Origin: Paenibacillus polymyxa M1
GTDB taxonomy: Bacteria; Bacillota; Bacilli; Paenibacillales; Paenibacillaceae
DNA length: 64,000 bases
Reading direction: 5' to 3'
NCBI RefSeq assembly: GCF_000237325.1
Contig: NC_017542.1
Location: forward strand, 1,929,501 to 1,993,500
Position 1 is the first letter of the stretch. Every line of letters begins with the position of its first letter. This document shows, piece after piece, positions 53,723 through 62,329 of the stretch. Position numbers and translations under genes: made by a program. The notes beneath the pieces were generated by a model. The model did not search any database, had not been told where the DNA came from, and worked only from the letters and a program-made list of their open reading frames with translations.

Positions 53723-53884
53723 TATGCAACAATGTTAAACTAAGACATGAGGTACTAAGGTCGCATACCAAAGGCATGATCGGACTCATTTTCGGTTGTT
53801 TATCGTATTTTATAAAGCGCTTGCAGCAGAGGAAGCCGATGTGTCGTATGATTAGGTAGCGATTATCGTGAAGGAGGAAATGTC

Positions 53885-54277
53885 TTGTCGTTGAAGAGGA
53901 CTCTGGTAGGGATTGTGCGCAGCCAAGAAGGTACAAGCGACCGGGTCAAGGACCCCCAAATGAAGACACGCTATTATAACTTATCGAGAGACAAGGCTTG
54001 GGAAGAAGTATCATCTATCATGAAAAAGATTCCTGGCTACAAGGTACTCCATGAGGTATCATCCGTAGGTGAGATTACGTTGGAGAAGCGAACGGCGTTC
54101 GGCAGAACCGTCGACATTACCGTTTCAATTTTATCTGTCTCGCCAGTTCGAAGTGCGGTGGATATTTATTCTGCTTCACGCGGATCGTTAGGAGACTTGG
54201 GTGCGAATTACCGCATTATTTTGCAACTGTTCGCTATGATCGACAAGAAGCTGTCCGCTTATAAGGTTGTACAGTAA
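53885..54277 (+). CDS. DUF1499-like protein
   Basis: 130 residues, TTG start 7 bases after GGAGG. The segment DITVSILSVSPVRSAVDIYS then ASRGSLGDLGANYRI matches the DUF1499 ending (S-RVDxRSxSRxGxxDLGxN-RI). No signal peptide. Function unknown. A strong terminator is shared with convergent tpx. Confidence 0.75.
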   Translation: MSLKRTLVGIVRSQEGTSDRVKDPQMKTRYYNLSRDKAWEEVSSIMKKIPGYKVLHEVSSVGEITLEKRTAFGRTVDITVSILSVSPVRSAVDIYSASRGSLGDLGANYRIILQLFAMIDKKLSAYKVVQ

Positions 54278-54316
54278 TAGCAGGTTGTATGGGAGTAGTG
54301 ATGTGGTAGACAAACA

Positions 54317-54358
54317 TCAAAAAAGCGAGGAAGGCCATCCTTCACTCGCTTTTTTAAT
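54317..54358. terminator. bidirectional terminator
   Basis: AAAAAAGCGAG / CTCGCTTTTTT with inner AAGG/CCTT between convergent genes. Confidence 0.9.
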
Positions 54359-54371
54359 ATTCGATCTTGAT

Positions 54372-54890
54372 TTAGACGAGTTTTTTTACGGCTGCGATCG
54401 CCTGGTCATAGTCAGGATGCTCGGCCATCTCGCTCAAGTATTCTACGTAAGCGATTTTGTCATTTTGATCAATGACAAAAATAGCTCTATGATCCAAATG
54501 GAATTCCTTAATGAATACACCATAAGCTTCACCAAAGGAATGATCCTTATAGTCGGACAGTGTCAATACGCGATCGATACCAGCCGCACCGCACCAACGA
54601 GCTTGGGCGAAAGGCAGATCCACGCTAACCGTCAGGACCACAACTTGGTCCCCCAAGGAATCTGCTTCCTGGTTGAAACGTCGAGTCTGTGCGTCACACA
54701 CGCCTGTATCTAGAGAAGGGACAACGCTAATCAGTTTGACTTTACCTGCAAAGTCTTGAAGCGTAGCTGCTTCCAATAAGTCTTTCTGTAATTTGAAATC
54801 AGGCGCCTGATCTCCAATTTTCAGTTCAGGACCTATGAGAGTCAAAGGATTGCCTTTAAAAGTAGCAACTCCTGTACGTTCTTGTGCCAT
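54372..54890 (-). CDS. tpx: atypical 2-Cys thiol peroxidase
   Basis: 172 residues. Peroxidatic Cys65 in [16 protein letters not shown] and resolving Cys100 in [12 protein letters not shown], the normal Tpx pair. Reduces hydrogen and alkyl peroxides with thioredoxin. Starts [22 protein letters not shown] is well placed. A promoter with a TTATAA dyad lies upstream, suggesting stress control. Confidence 0.96.
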   Translation of the reverse strand: MAQERTGVATFKGNPLTLIGPELKIGDQAPDFKLQKDLLEAATLQDFAGKVKLISVVPSLDTGVCDAQTRRFNQEADSLGDQVVVLTVSVDLPFAQARWCGAAGIDRVLTLSDYKDHSFGEAYGVFIKEFHLDHRAIFVIDQNDKIAYVEYLSEMAEHPDYDQAIAAVKKLV

Positions 54891-54941
54891 ATGTAATAGC
54901 CTCCTTTGGTTTTTGGCATTGGTTATCGTTGCCGAAATCTA

Positions 54942-54970
54942 TTATAATCTTTTATAAAAGACATTGTCCA
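54942..54970 (-). promoter_or_regulatory. tpx promoter with TTATAA dyad
   Basis: On the minus strand TGGACA, 17-base spacer, TATAAT. The palindrome TTATAATCTTTTATAA (54943-54958) covers the spacer and -10. It resembles a PerR box but its centre is one base longer than the consensus. Confidence 0.5.
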
Positions 54971-55011
54971 ATTTGAATAAGGTGGAGACACCCCATGAAG
55001 GAAGGATTGCC

Positions 55012-55635
55012 TTGATTTTTTTACGTTATGAGAACTGGAAAAGTTATTTGCGGTTTTACCCGGTAACCTGTCTGATTTTGCTTATCAATATTGTGATGTT
55101 TATTGTACTGACCGTGCAAGGTGGATCAGAAAATAGTTTGACGCTGATCCGGTATGGGGCTTTGATTAATGAGGCGCCATTCACTGACCAGCTGTGGCGG
55201 TATGTGTCAGCTATGTTTTTACATGCAGGGTTTGATCATCTTTTGTTTAATTCCTTTGCAATACTTGTATTCGCTCCTCCGCTGGAGCGTTTGCTCGGGT
55301 CCTTAAGATATGTGTTGTTGTATCTGGTCACGGGTGTTGTAGGGAACATACTGTCCATTGCGCATTACAACATGGTGGCAGAAACGACAGTCTCTGTAGG
55401 AGCCTCAGGAGCGATTTATGGGATCTATGGGGCGTTTCTGTACGTTGCCTTGTTCCAACGTTCCTTGATGGATGATGCTTCGCGCAAAACGCTGTACACG
55501 CTGCTTGGGTTTGGTATTCTGTTTTCTTTTGCTGTAGCGAACATTAACTGGACCGCTCACTTTGGGGGCTTGCTCAGTGGGTTCTTCATGTATGGATTAT
55601 TGATTAGATTGACTGGTCAACGCAAACGTCACTAA
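55012..55635 (+). CDS. rhomboid family intramembrane serine protease
   Basis: About 207 residues with six helices. Catalytic Ser in VGASGAIYGIYG and His in NWTAHFGGLLSG; HAGFDHLLFNSFAI is the family's helix-2 motif. It cleaves membrane proteins within the bilayer. The TTG at 55012 follows AAGGAAGG by 6 bases and overlaps the stop of a six-codon frame (54995-55015) that has its own good SD. Confidence 0.88.
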   Translation: MIFLRYENWKSYLRFYPVTCLILLINIVMFIVLTVQGGSENSLTLIRYGALINEAPFTDQLWRYVSAMFLHAGFDHLLFNSFAILVFAPPLERLLGSLRYVLLYLVTGVVGNILSIAHYNMVAETTVSVGASGAIYGIYGAFLYVALFQRSLMDDASRKTLYTLLGFGILFSFAVANINWTAHFGGLLSGFFMYGLLIRLTGQRKRH

Positions 55636-55733
55636 AGACAGCTTTATCGTAAGTTATCTGGGTAAGAAAGAGGATGATGTTCGATGAACATCTTCTTTCG
55701 TATGTTGAAAAACAGATTGGAGCGAATATCGGA

Positions 55734-56663
55734 GTGGAATTACGACAGTTGCAATACTTCATGAAAGTAGCGCAAAAAGAACATGTCACTCAGGCAGCTG
55801 AGGAGTTGCATGTGGCGCAATCTGCGGTAAGTCGGCAAATTCATCAGCTTGAAGAGGAGCTGGGAGTTAATCTTTTTATGCAAAAGGGTCGCAATCTGCA
55901 ACTTACGCCAGTGGGACAGCTATTTTGCAAACGGGTGGAAACGATCATAAAAGATCTGGAGCGGGCTGTTTTGGAAGTGCATGAGTTTTTGGACCCTGAG
56001 GGGGGCGAAATCCGTATCGGTTTTCCGCACAGTTTGGGGATTCATCTTATTCCTACAGTGGTGGCTGAATTCCGTAAGCGGTATCCCAATGTTAAATTTA
56101 GATTTAAACAAGGAATGTACCCGAGTTTAATTCGTGATGTGTTAGCGGGTGAGGTGGATTTGGCCTTTGTATCTCCTTTTCCAGATCGACATGATCATGT
56201 CGAGGGGGACGTGGTGTTAACTGAGGAGTTATTTGCGGTTCTCCCACCTAATCATCCTTTGGCTTCAGCTGAACACATCACATTGAGCCAGCTTAAAGGT
56301 GAAAAATTCATCTTGTTCAGGGAAGGATATTCGTTACGTCCGATTGTCTGGCAGGCCTGCCTGGAGGCTGGATTTACGCCGGATATTGCTTTTGAAGGCG
56401 AAGAGACAGATACGATTCGCGGTTTAGTAGCTGCTGGTATGGGGGTTAGTCTTCTGCCTGAAATGGCGCTGTTTCAGACTAACCCGCTTCAACCTGCAAG
56501 GGTGTCGATTGTTGATCCAGAGGTGACGCGAACAATTGGCTTGATTCATCGTAGAGATGACAAACTTCCTTTAGTTGCTAAATCGTTCCGAACTTTTTTA
56601 TTGCAATATTTTGGTCTTCATGGTAATGCTGCTACTTCGAACAAAACGGCAAAAGCAGATTGA
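55734..56663 (+). CDS. LysR family regulator
   Basis: About 309 residues from the GTG at 55734. N-terminal HTH (ELRQLQYFMKVAQKEHVTQA, then ELHVAQSAVSRQIHQLEEEL) and an effector-binding domain of the CbbR/CysB fold (GEIRIGFPHSLGIHLIPTVV; LRPIVWQACLEAGFTPD; MGVSLLPEMA). Its target is not clear; it neighbours a convergent peptidase gene. The upstream in-frame ATG would add 20 residues not typical of LysR. Confidence 0.92.
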   Translation: MELRQLQYFMKVAQKEHVTQAAEELHVAQSAVSRQIHQLEEELGVNLFMQKGRNLQLTPVGQLFCKRVETIIKDLERAVLEVHEFLDPEGGEIRIGFPHSLGIHLIPTVVAEFRKRYPNVKFRFKQGMYPSLIRDVLAGEVDLAFVSPFPDRHDHVEGDVVLTEELFAVLPPNHPLASAEHITLSQLKGEKFILFREGYSLRPIVWQACLEAGFTPDIAFEGEETDTIRGLVAAGMGVSLLPEMALFQTNPLQPARVSIVDPEVTRTIGLIHRRDDKLPLVAKSFRTFLLQYFGLHGNAATSNKTAKAD

Positions 56664-56697
56664 GACAATTAAGTATAGTGTATTGGTTTAAGATCAA

Positions 56698-56747
56698 GAA
56701 AAAAGGTTGTTCCTCCACCAATGACGGTAGAGGAACAACCTTTTTTG
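56698..56747. terminator. bidirectional terminator
   Basis: AAAAAGGTTGTTCCTC / GAGGAACAACCTTTTTT between convergent genes. Confidence 0.92.
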
Positions 56748-56759
56748 CAATACAAGTGA

Positions 56760-57431
56760 TTAATCCCGGCTATTAAAGATGCCAATTAGGCGGATCAGTT
56801 CCAGCAAGGAAACGAGAGCTGCGGCCACATAAGTCAATGCAGCAGCATTCAAAACTTTAGCTACACCACGTTCTTCATCACTACGGATAAATCCTTCAGA
56901 AACCATAATTTCCCGGGCGCGATTAGAAGCATTAAACTCAACTGGCAATGTGATTAATTGAAAAGCAACAGTAGCCGAGAAGAAGATAATACCCAAACCG
57001 ATCAGGTTCGTAAAGCTAAATAAGAAACCAGCAATCAGCAGAAACGGTGCAATCCCGGAAGCAAAGTTTACGATTGGAAAGATCCGGTGGCGAAGTGCCA
57101 GCATAGGATAATGCTCTTTATGTTGGATGGCATGACCGACTTCATGGCAAGCCACAGCAACCGCAGAAATGGATTTTTCATAATAAACAGGCTCGGACAA
57201 GCGCACCACTCGTTGTATCGGATCATAATGGTCAGATAGCGCGCCGGGTACTGGCTCAATAGGTACATCATGCAAGCCATTACGATCCAGCATGTGCCGA
57301 GCTGCATCGTAACCAGTCAGTCCATTTTCATTTGGGACATCAGACCATTTGTTAAACGTACCTTTTACACGGAATTGCGCCCATAAGGATAATCCGAACG
57401 CAAGAATAATCAATATATACATACCCATCAT
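56760..57431 (-). CDS. neutral zinc metallopeptidase (YugP family)
   Basis: About 223 residues. A membrane helix at the start, zinc site HEVGHAIQH in VACHEVGHAIQHKEHYP, three further helices, and PVEFNASNRAREIM followed by LNAAALTYVAAALVSLLELI, all YugP features. GGAGGGT lies 6 bases before the ATG at 57431. It may share a transcript with the upstream MerR gene (42-base gap). Confidence 0.92.
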   Translation of the reverse strand: MMGMYILIILAFGLSLWAQFRVKGTFNKWSDVPNENGLTGYDAARHMLDRNGLHDVPIEPVPGALSDHYDPIQRVVRLSEPVYYEKSISAVAVACHEVGHAIQHKEHYPMLALRHRIFPIVNFASGIAPFLLIAGFLFSFTNLIGLGIIFFSATVAFQLITLPVEFNASNRAREIMVSEGFIRSDEERGVAKVLNAAALTYVAAALVSLLELIRLIGIFNSRD

Positions 57432-57473
57432 AAAGCAACCCTCCATTATTGTTCATACTACTAGCCTGGGTAT

Positions 57474-57905
57474 CTACATCATAGAACTATGCTCCAACAG
57501 ATACTTCAAAGCCTCAATACAAGCAGCGCTTTGTGGCAACAGACCAGTAAGCAGCTTGCGAGCTTGGACGGGCTTGAGCTGTCCGAGAAGAGGCTGTAGT
57601 TCATTGACTTCACGTTCTAGACGCTGCATATGCATTTCTAGACTCGTTAGTTTGTCAGTGACGTGTTCTTCTCCTGCAACCGAGTTCCATTTAATCAGAG
57701 TCTGTCTGATTTCCTCAAGGCTATACTTCTCTTGTTTCATTTGGTTAATACGTTCAAGCCTGTTTAACGTTTCACCATTATAAAGGCGATAATTTTTCAA
57801 TGATCGTTCTTCAGGTGTGATCAAACCGAGTTTAGTGTAATAATCAATCGTTCGTTCGCTGACACCAGCCGCTTTGGCTAGCTCGCCAATTCGATATAGC
57901 TTCAT
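57474..57905 (-). CDS. MerR family regulator
   Basis: About 143 residues. The MerR HTH (YRIGELAKAAGVSERTIDYY, then TKLGLITPEERS) is followed by NYRLYNGETLNRLERINQMK and a coiled-coil. No cysteine metal site is seen at the C-terminus, only one Cys (AACIEAL), so it may respond to small molecules or need no ligand. Start uncertain: ATG 57905, with GTG and TTG options up to 57941. Confidence 0.85.
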   Translation of the reverse strand: MKLYRIGELAKAAGVSERTIDYYTKLGLITPEERSLKNYRLYNGETLNRLERINQMKQEKYSLEEIRQTLIKWNSVAGEEHVTDKLTSLEMHMQRLEREVNELQPLLGQLKPVQARKLLTGLLPQSAACIEALKYLLEHSSMM

Positions 57906-58112
57906 ATCCCCATCTGTCTTCACCTCGCGCTCTTCGTTCAACCTTCAATATTAGCATTTTAAACCGAGTGTTTATAAAGGATATTTTACATGATCCTCAA
58001 CCATACAGTCAAACGTTATGCTTTTGTCGGGCTCAAACAAGCTACCTTTATGGTTAGTAAATGTGACATGTCAGGTTTGTAAGCTCATTTTTTTAACATT
58101 ATAAAAAAAATC

Positions 58113-58142
58113 TTGTCAACTTTCATGTATTCTGATTATAAT
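58113..58142 (+). promoter_or_regulatory. amtB promoter
   Basis: TTGTCA, 18-base spacer, TATAAT; predicted start near 58149. Confidence 0.7.
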
Positions 58143-58163
58143 GACAATAAGAATTTCACGAAA

Positions 58164-58180
58164 TGTAAAGAAACTTAACA
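58164..58180. promoter_or_regulatory. GlnR/TnrA-type nitrogen-control box
   Basis: TGTAAAGAAACTTAACA fits TGTNA-N7-TNACA perfectly. It lies about 15-31 bases after the predicted transcription start, a position suited to repression by blocking elongation or initiation. Confidence 0.65.
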
Positions 58181-58197
58181 TTCGAGGAGTGGTCTTC

Positions 58198-59601
58198 ATG
58201 AGAAAAAAGTGGTTAGTTGTATTATTGGCCATGCTGACGGTTCTAGCTTTTCCGGTAGGTGCGTTCGCTGCTGACGGGCCGACAAATATTCAACTTCAAG
58301 CTGGGCTAAACACGGCATTTACGTTCTTGGCATTTATACTTGTATTTTTCATGCAAGCGGGATTTGCATTGCTGGAGGCAGGCTCGACACGAATGAAGAA
58401 CGCGGGTCATGTCGCTGGTAAAACGATTCTCACGACGGGTGTTGCGGCCTTGTCCTTCTGGGCCCTCGGATTTGGATTCGGTTTTGGCAATGACGGCGGT
58501 AACGGATTTATGGGACTGACGGGTTTCTTCATGAGTGGGACAGATGCTGCTGCATCGTTTGATACTCTTTCAGGTTTGGATGTTCCGATTACGATTATGT
58601 TTTTGTTTCACTTTGCTTTTGCTGCGGTTTCGCTTTCGATCGCATGCGGAGGGATGGCAGAGCGTGCAAAATTAAGTGTATACATTATTTTCGGTATTTT
58701 GTTCTCCATCGTGATCTATCCCGTTGTAGCTCACTGGGTATGGGGCGGCGGCTGGCTTGGCAAGTTGGGAATGCAGGATTACGCTGGTTCAACAGTGGTC
58801 CATCTGACAGGTGCTACGGCGGCACTCGTCGCTACGTTGCTGCTCAAACCGCGTCTGGGCAAGTTTAATAAAGATGGCAAGCCGAACATTATCCCTGGTC
58901 ATAATCAGGTGTACTCTATCCTGGGTGTTATTATTCTCTGGTTTGGCTGGTTTGGATTTAACCCAGGTAGTGCTGTTTCTGCTATGAATGACGGATTCTT
59001 TGGATATGTAGCCCTGACTACAAATATTGCTGCTGCGGCAGGCGGAGTTTTCGCTTTGCTCGTATCTTGGATGGTATACGGAAAAGCAGATATTCCTGCT
59101 ATGCTAAACGGTGTGCTGGCAGCCTTGGTTGCCATTACGGGTTCTTGTGCCTTTGTAGCGCCTTGGGCGGCATTGGTTATTGGCGCAGTTGCAGGGATCG
59201 TCACTTTCTTCACAGCGCAATGGTTTGAGCGTGCGAGAGTAGATGACCCAGTATATGCTTTCTCCGTACATGGTGTTGCGGGGATGTGGGGCGCGGTATC
59301 CACAGGGTTTTTCGCTACTCCTGAGCTTGCAAAAATAACAGGTGTAGGTCAAGCGGGTCTGTTCTATGGTGGTGGTTTTACACAATTAGGAGTACAGCTG
59401 CTTGGACTGATTGGTACTTTGGCATTCGTATTCGTCATTTCCTTCATTATTCTGGGTGCGATGAAAGCAATTATGGGTATTCGCGTTACGGAAGAGGAAG
59501 AAACGATGGGACTCGATATCAGTGAACACGGTACGTACGGCTATCCAGAGCAAATGAAGTTAGTTACCGAAGCTGAAAAGCGTTCTGGAATTGTCAGCTA
59601 A
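58198..59601 (+). CDS. amtB: ammonium transporter (Amt)
   Basis: 467 residues. Signal-peptide-like N-terminus (WLVVLLAMLTVLAFPVGAFA), then 11 helices. Amt marks: FFMQAGFALLEAGSTRMKNA, DYAGSTVVHLTGATAALVA, GFNPGSAVSAMNDG, FSVHGVAGMWGAVSTGFFA, the last two carrying the pore histidines. It moves ammonium into the cell. GAGGAG is 8 bases before the ATG at 58198. No glnK follows; instead a DUF294 gene starts 48 bases on. Confidence 0.95.
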   Translation: MRKKWLVVLLAMLTVLAFPVGAFAADGPTNIQLQAGLNTAFTFLAFILVFFMQAGFALLEAGSTRMKNAGHVAGKTILTTGVAALSFWALGFGFGFGNDGGNGFMGLTGFFMSGTDAAASFDTLSGLDVPITIMFLFHFAFAAVSLSIACGGMAERAKLSVYIIFGILFSIVIYPVVAHWVWGGGWLGKLGMQDYAGSTVVHLTGATAALVATLLLKPRLGKFNKDGKPNIIPGHNQVYSILGVIILWFGWFGFNPGSAVSAMNDGFFGYVALTTNIAAAAGGVFALLVSWMVYGKADIPAMLNGVLAALVAITGSCAFVAPWAALVIGAVAGIVTFFTAQWFERARVDDPVYAFSVHGVAGMWGAVSTGFFATPELAKITGVGQAGLFYGGGFTQLGVQLLGLIGTLAFVFVISFIILGAMKAIMGIRVTEEEETMGLDISEHGTYGYPEQMKLVTEAEKRSGIVS

Positions 59602-59649
59602 TATGTAAAATATAAAGAGCCAGTATGGATGAGCGGAGGAGATGGAAGT

Positions 59650-60732
59650 ATGGAACTGCAAAATATGGCCCCTTGGGTGAGTTCCACCGAAGCGATTGAT
59701 CATGCAGACACACCTGAGTCTTTAAGGCAGGCCAGGGTCGATTCCCAGAAATGGCTGCTGGCTTCCCAAGCCTCCGCTCCGTTATCAGACTGGTTACGAA
59801 CGGCGAATGAAATGCATGACCGCATCGCGGCCAGAGCTGTACAAATGTGCGAAAAAGGGATGGTTGAGGATGGCTTCGGCCCTCCTCCCGTCCCTTACGC
59901 ATTTATAGCCTTCGGTAGCATGGGACGCTCGGAATCGACGCTGTGGAGTGACCAGGATAACGGTATGATTATCAGTGACCTTGTGTCTGCTGATAAAGAA
60001 TTGTATTTTAGCGAGTTTGGTCGCAGACTCTCTGCAATGCTAGAGCATTTGGGATATCCCAAATGCGAGGGGAAAGTGATGTGCTCAGAGCCATTGTGGC
60101 GCCATACGTTGACTGGATGGCAAGACCAGCTATCAAAATGGTCGGAAGATTTTGCCTGGGAGCCGATTCGATATCTCATTATCTCGTCTGACATGAGACA
60201 TATCGCAGGTGACGAGCAATTATCTGTGGAATGGAAGCAAAGCTTTTATAAGTTGTTCCGCAAACAACCCGACCTACCTTCAGCGGTACTTAGGAACACG
60301 GTAAGGCATAAAGCGACACTTAATATTTTAGGTCAGATCGTTACCGAGCGGTTCGGTGAGCATGCAGGCGATTTTGATGTGAAATACGGGTTATACATTC
60401 CATTGGTGAACGCCGTCCGTTTTTTGGCATTGCAACATGGTGTAGAGGAAACTTCCACCCTGAAAAGACTCAGGCGTCTCGCATCACTTGAAGCGGCACC
60501 GTTGCCTTTACTCGACTCTTGCGAGCGAGCCTTTCGGATCGCACTTCAGCTTCGAATGGCTACTCCGGCGAGGGAGAAGGACGGGTTGCTGATCAGTAAT
60601 GGCTATCTGGCTGTCAAGCCGTTGAAGCAAGGTAAAGGCTGGCATGAGCTGCGCGAGGCTCTTTCAACAGTACGACGGCTGCATCGTGCGTTGCAAAGGC
60701 AGCTGCGATTTATGGAAGGGAGAAGGTCATGA
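59650..60732 (+). CDS. DUF294 nucleotidyltransferase-like protein
   Basis: About 360 residues. The N-terminal half has a GlnD-type nucleotidyltransferase core, with FGSMGRSESTLWSDQDNGMI giving G-S and D-x-D metal residues. The C-terminal half is helical DUF294_C (NTVRHKATLNILGQIV; YIPLVNAVRFLALQHGV). No CBS domain is present. GGAGGA lies 9 bases before the ATG at 59650. It overlaps the next gene by 4 bases. The link to amtB hints at PII-like or transporter modification (inference). Confidence 0.85.
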   Translation: MELQNMAPWVSSTEAIDHADTPESLRQARVDSQKWLLASQASAPLSDWLRTANEMHDRIAARAVQMCEKGMVEDGFGPPPVPYAFIAFGSMGRSESTLWSDQDNGMIISDLVSADKELYFSEFGRRLSAMLEHLGYPKCEGKVMCSEPLWRHTLTGWQDQLSKWSEDFAWEPIRYLIISSDMRHIAGDEQLSVEWKQSFYKLFRKQPDLPSAVLRNTVRHKATLNILGQIVTERFGEHAGDFDVKYGLYIPLVNAVRFLALQHGVEETSTLKRLRRLASLEAAPLPLLDSCERAFRIALQLRMATPAREKDGLLISNGYLAVKPLKQGKGWHELREALSTVRRLHRALQRQLRFMEGRRS

Positions 60733-61466
60733 AAGAACCAGCGCAGGGAGGTGGCTTCTGGAGTGCCCTCCGCAGAGGAGGAGTGCCGTCGGCAATCGCA
60801 TCTGTAATGGGGGCTCCTACGGCTCAGCAGATGGCGTTTATTCGGTCCTTAACGCGGGAACAACGGCGTTCTGAAGTATTGCGTACCCCACTGGACCGTT
60901 TGGAGACGGTAGTTTTTGATCTGGAGACAACGGGATTTTCGGCACAGCATGGAGATGAGATTTTATCGTTCGGAGCGATTCGAGTAGTCGGGGATGTGAT
61001 TATGGAAAAAGAGCAGTTTTATACGCTTGTCAATCCGCGGACCGAGATTCCTGAACAGATTACTCGGCTAACTGGGATTACCCGGGAAATGACGGATGGA
61101 GCTCCGCCGCTTATGAATGGACTGCATGACTTTATGTCCTTTGTAGGTGGGCGGGTGCTTGTAGCGCATGCTAGCGCTCATGATAAGGCCTTTTTAAATG
61201 CTGCGTTATGGAAAACATCTAAAGTTCAGTTAACTCACCGTGTACTAGACACAATGATGCTCGCCAAATGGCTGGAGCCACAGCAACATCAAACCTATAG
61301 TTTGGATGAATTGCTGGCCTATCAATCCATTCCGATTGAAGGGCGGCATCATGCGTTAGAGGATGCGAAGATGACGGCTAAGCTTTGGGTGGCGTATGTT
61401 CAGGAAATGCTGAAGCGTAATGTGACCAATTTGGCAGATGTCTACGCGCATTTGAGTCATGCCTGA
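60729..61466 (+). CDS. DnaQ-like 3'-5' exonuclease (DEDDh)
   Basis: 245 residues. ExoI D64 and E66 in VVFDLETTGF; ExoII D152 in AHDKAFLN; ExoIII H207/H208 and D212 in RHHALEDAKMTAKLW, a complete DEDDh set. The N-terminal 55 residues form a basic helical extension. ATG overlaps the DUF294 stop (ATGA), so the two are coupled. Proteobacteria also pair DUF294 with such an exonuclease beside a solute symporter; here the transporter is Amt. Confidence 0.9.
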   Translation: MKEPAQGGGFWSALRRGGVPSAIASVMGAPTAQQMAFIRSLTREQRRSEVLRTPLDRLETVVFDLETTGFSAQHGDEILSFGAIRVVGDVIMEKEQFYTLVNPRTEIPEQITRLTGITREMTDGAPPLMNGLHDFMSFVGGRVLVAHASAHDKAFLNAALWKTSKVQLTHRVLDTMMLAKWLEPQQHQTYSLDELLAYQSIPIEGRHHALEDAKMTAKLWVAYVQEMLKRNVTNLADVYAHLSHA

Positions 61467-61501
61467 TTCAGTACAAGGTATAGTATCTGACACCACATCA
61501 T

Positions 61502-61545
61502 AACGGCAAGTTCGCGATTTTCGTGGGTTTGCTGTTTTTTTTGTG
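61502..61545 (+). terminator. terminator after exonuclease gene
   Basis: AACGGCAAG..CGCGA with TCGTGGGTTTGCTGTT, eight T. Confidence 0.75.
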
Positions 61546-61639
61546 TCCTGTTCAGATTTAGAAGGTTAGAGGTGGGAATCGTAGGGGCATCCTATGGGAA
61601 GGATGAAGATCATTTAGATGAAAGACAGGTGATAAGACT

Positions 61640-62272
61640 GTGAAAAGATTTCTTTTCATCAGAGCGATAATTGTGCTGGTTATGGTTGGGTCTTCATGGG
61701 GGATTATTGCAAACACAGTTTATTCAGCAAGCCTGCCTGTGGAAAATGCACCACTGGAAGAAAAATATAAAGGCGAGAAAGAGCTTGATGTTGAGAAGAA
61801 TGTAGGGGCTGAATCAGCAGCAGCAGAGGTAATAAAAAGAATCAAACCTGGGCAACAGCTTCCTTCTATGATTTTAAAGGGGTTAAACGGCAAGTCCTAC
61901 GATGTAGGGGCTCTGCGGAATAAAGCGATGATCATTAGCTTTTGGGCTTCATGGTGCGATCCGTGCCGATTAGAAGCGCCCATGCTGAATGAATTGTATA
62001 GTAAATACAAACATGATGTAGATGTGTATGGCATCAATGTAACTCGCTATGATCGATTGGAGGATGTGCAGAAGTTTTCCCGTTCTTTAGCCCTCCGATT
62101 TCCTATTTTACTGGATGAACAAGGAGCGTTGTTTGAACAATTTGGAGGAGTGGCTTTTCCGACTCATGTAACGATTGATGACCATGGACGGGTACGAGAA
62201 ATTATAATCGGCATGCTCAGTGAACGAGAGTTGGAGTGTAAAATAGAAGCACTTTCAAAAAAAATAAGGTGA
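61640..62272 (+). CDS. TlpA/ResA-like thioredoxin-fold protein, membrane-anchored
   Basis: 210 residues, GTG start after AGGTGATAAGACT. One N-terminal membrane anchor or signal (FIRAIIVLVMVGSSWGIIA). Thioredoxin fold with redox site WCDPC (C106, C109) in ISFWASWCDPCRLEAPML, and the cis-proline loop GGVAFPTHVTID. It acts outside the membrane, reducing disulfides, for example in cytochrome c maturation or spore formation. No ccdA lies beside it. Confidence 0.92.
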   Translation: MKRFLFIRAIIVLVMVGSSWGIIANTVYSASLPVENAPLEEKYKGEKELDVEKNVGAESAAAEVIKRIKPGQQLPSMILKGLNGKSYDVGALRNKAMIISFWASWCDPCRLEAPMLNELYSKYKHDVDVYGINVTRYDRLEDVQKFSRSLALRFPILLDEQGALFEQFGGVAFPTHVTIDDHGRVREIIIGMLSERELECKIEALSKKIR

Positions 62273-62310
62273 CTTTGGGGGCTGATATAGACCTCCAATG
62301 TCACCTTATT
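62262..62310. terminator. bidirectional terminator overlapping the tlpA-like stop
   Basis: AATAAGGTGAC..GG with CC..GTCACCTTATT; the left arm includes the stop codon at 62270-62272. Confidence 0.8.
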
Positions 62311-62329
62311 GTCTCATTGTAGTAGTTGA

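Noticed and set aside
53641..53859. 72-codon frame over the second RNA's terminator
   Set aside because: It reads through a strong terminator and lacks an SD. Structure explains the DNA better.
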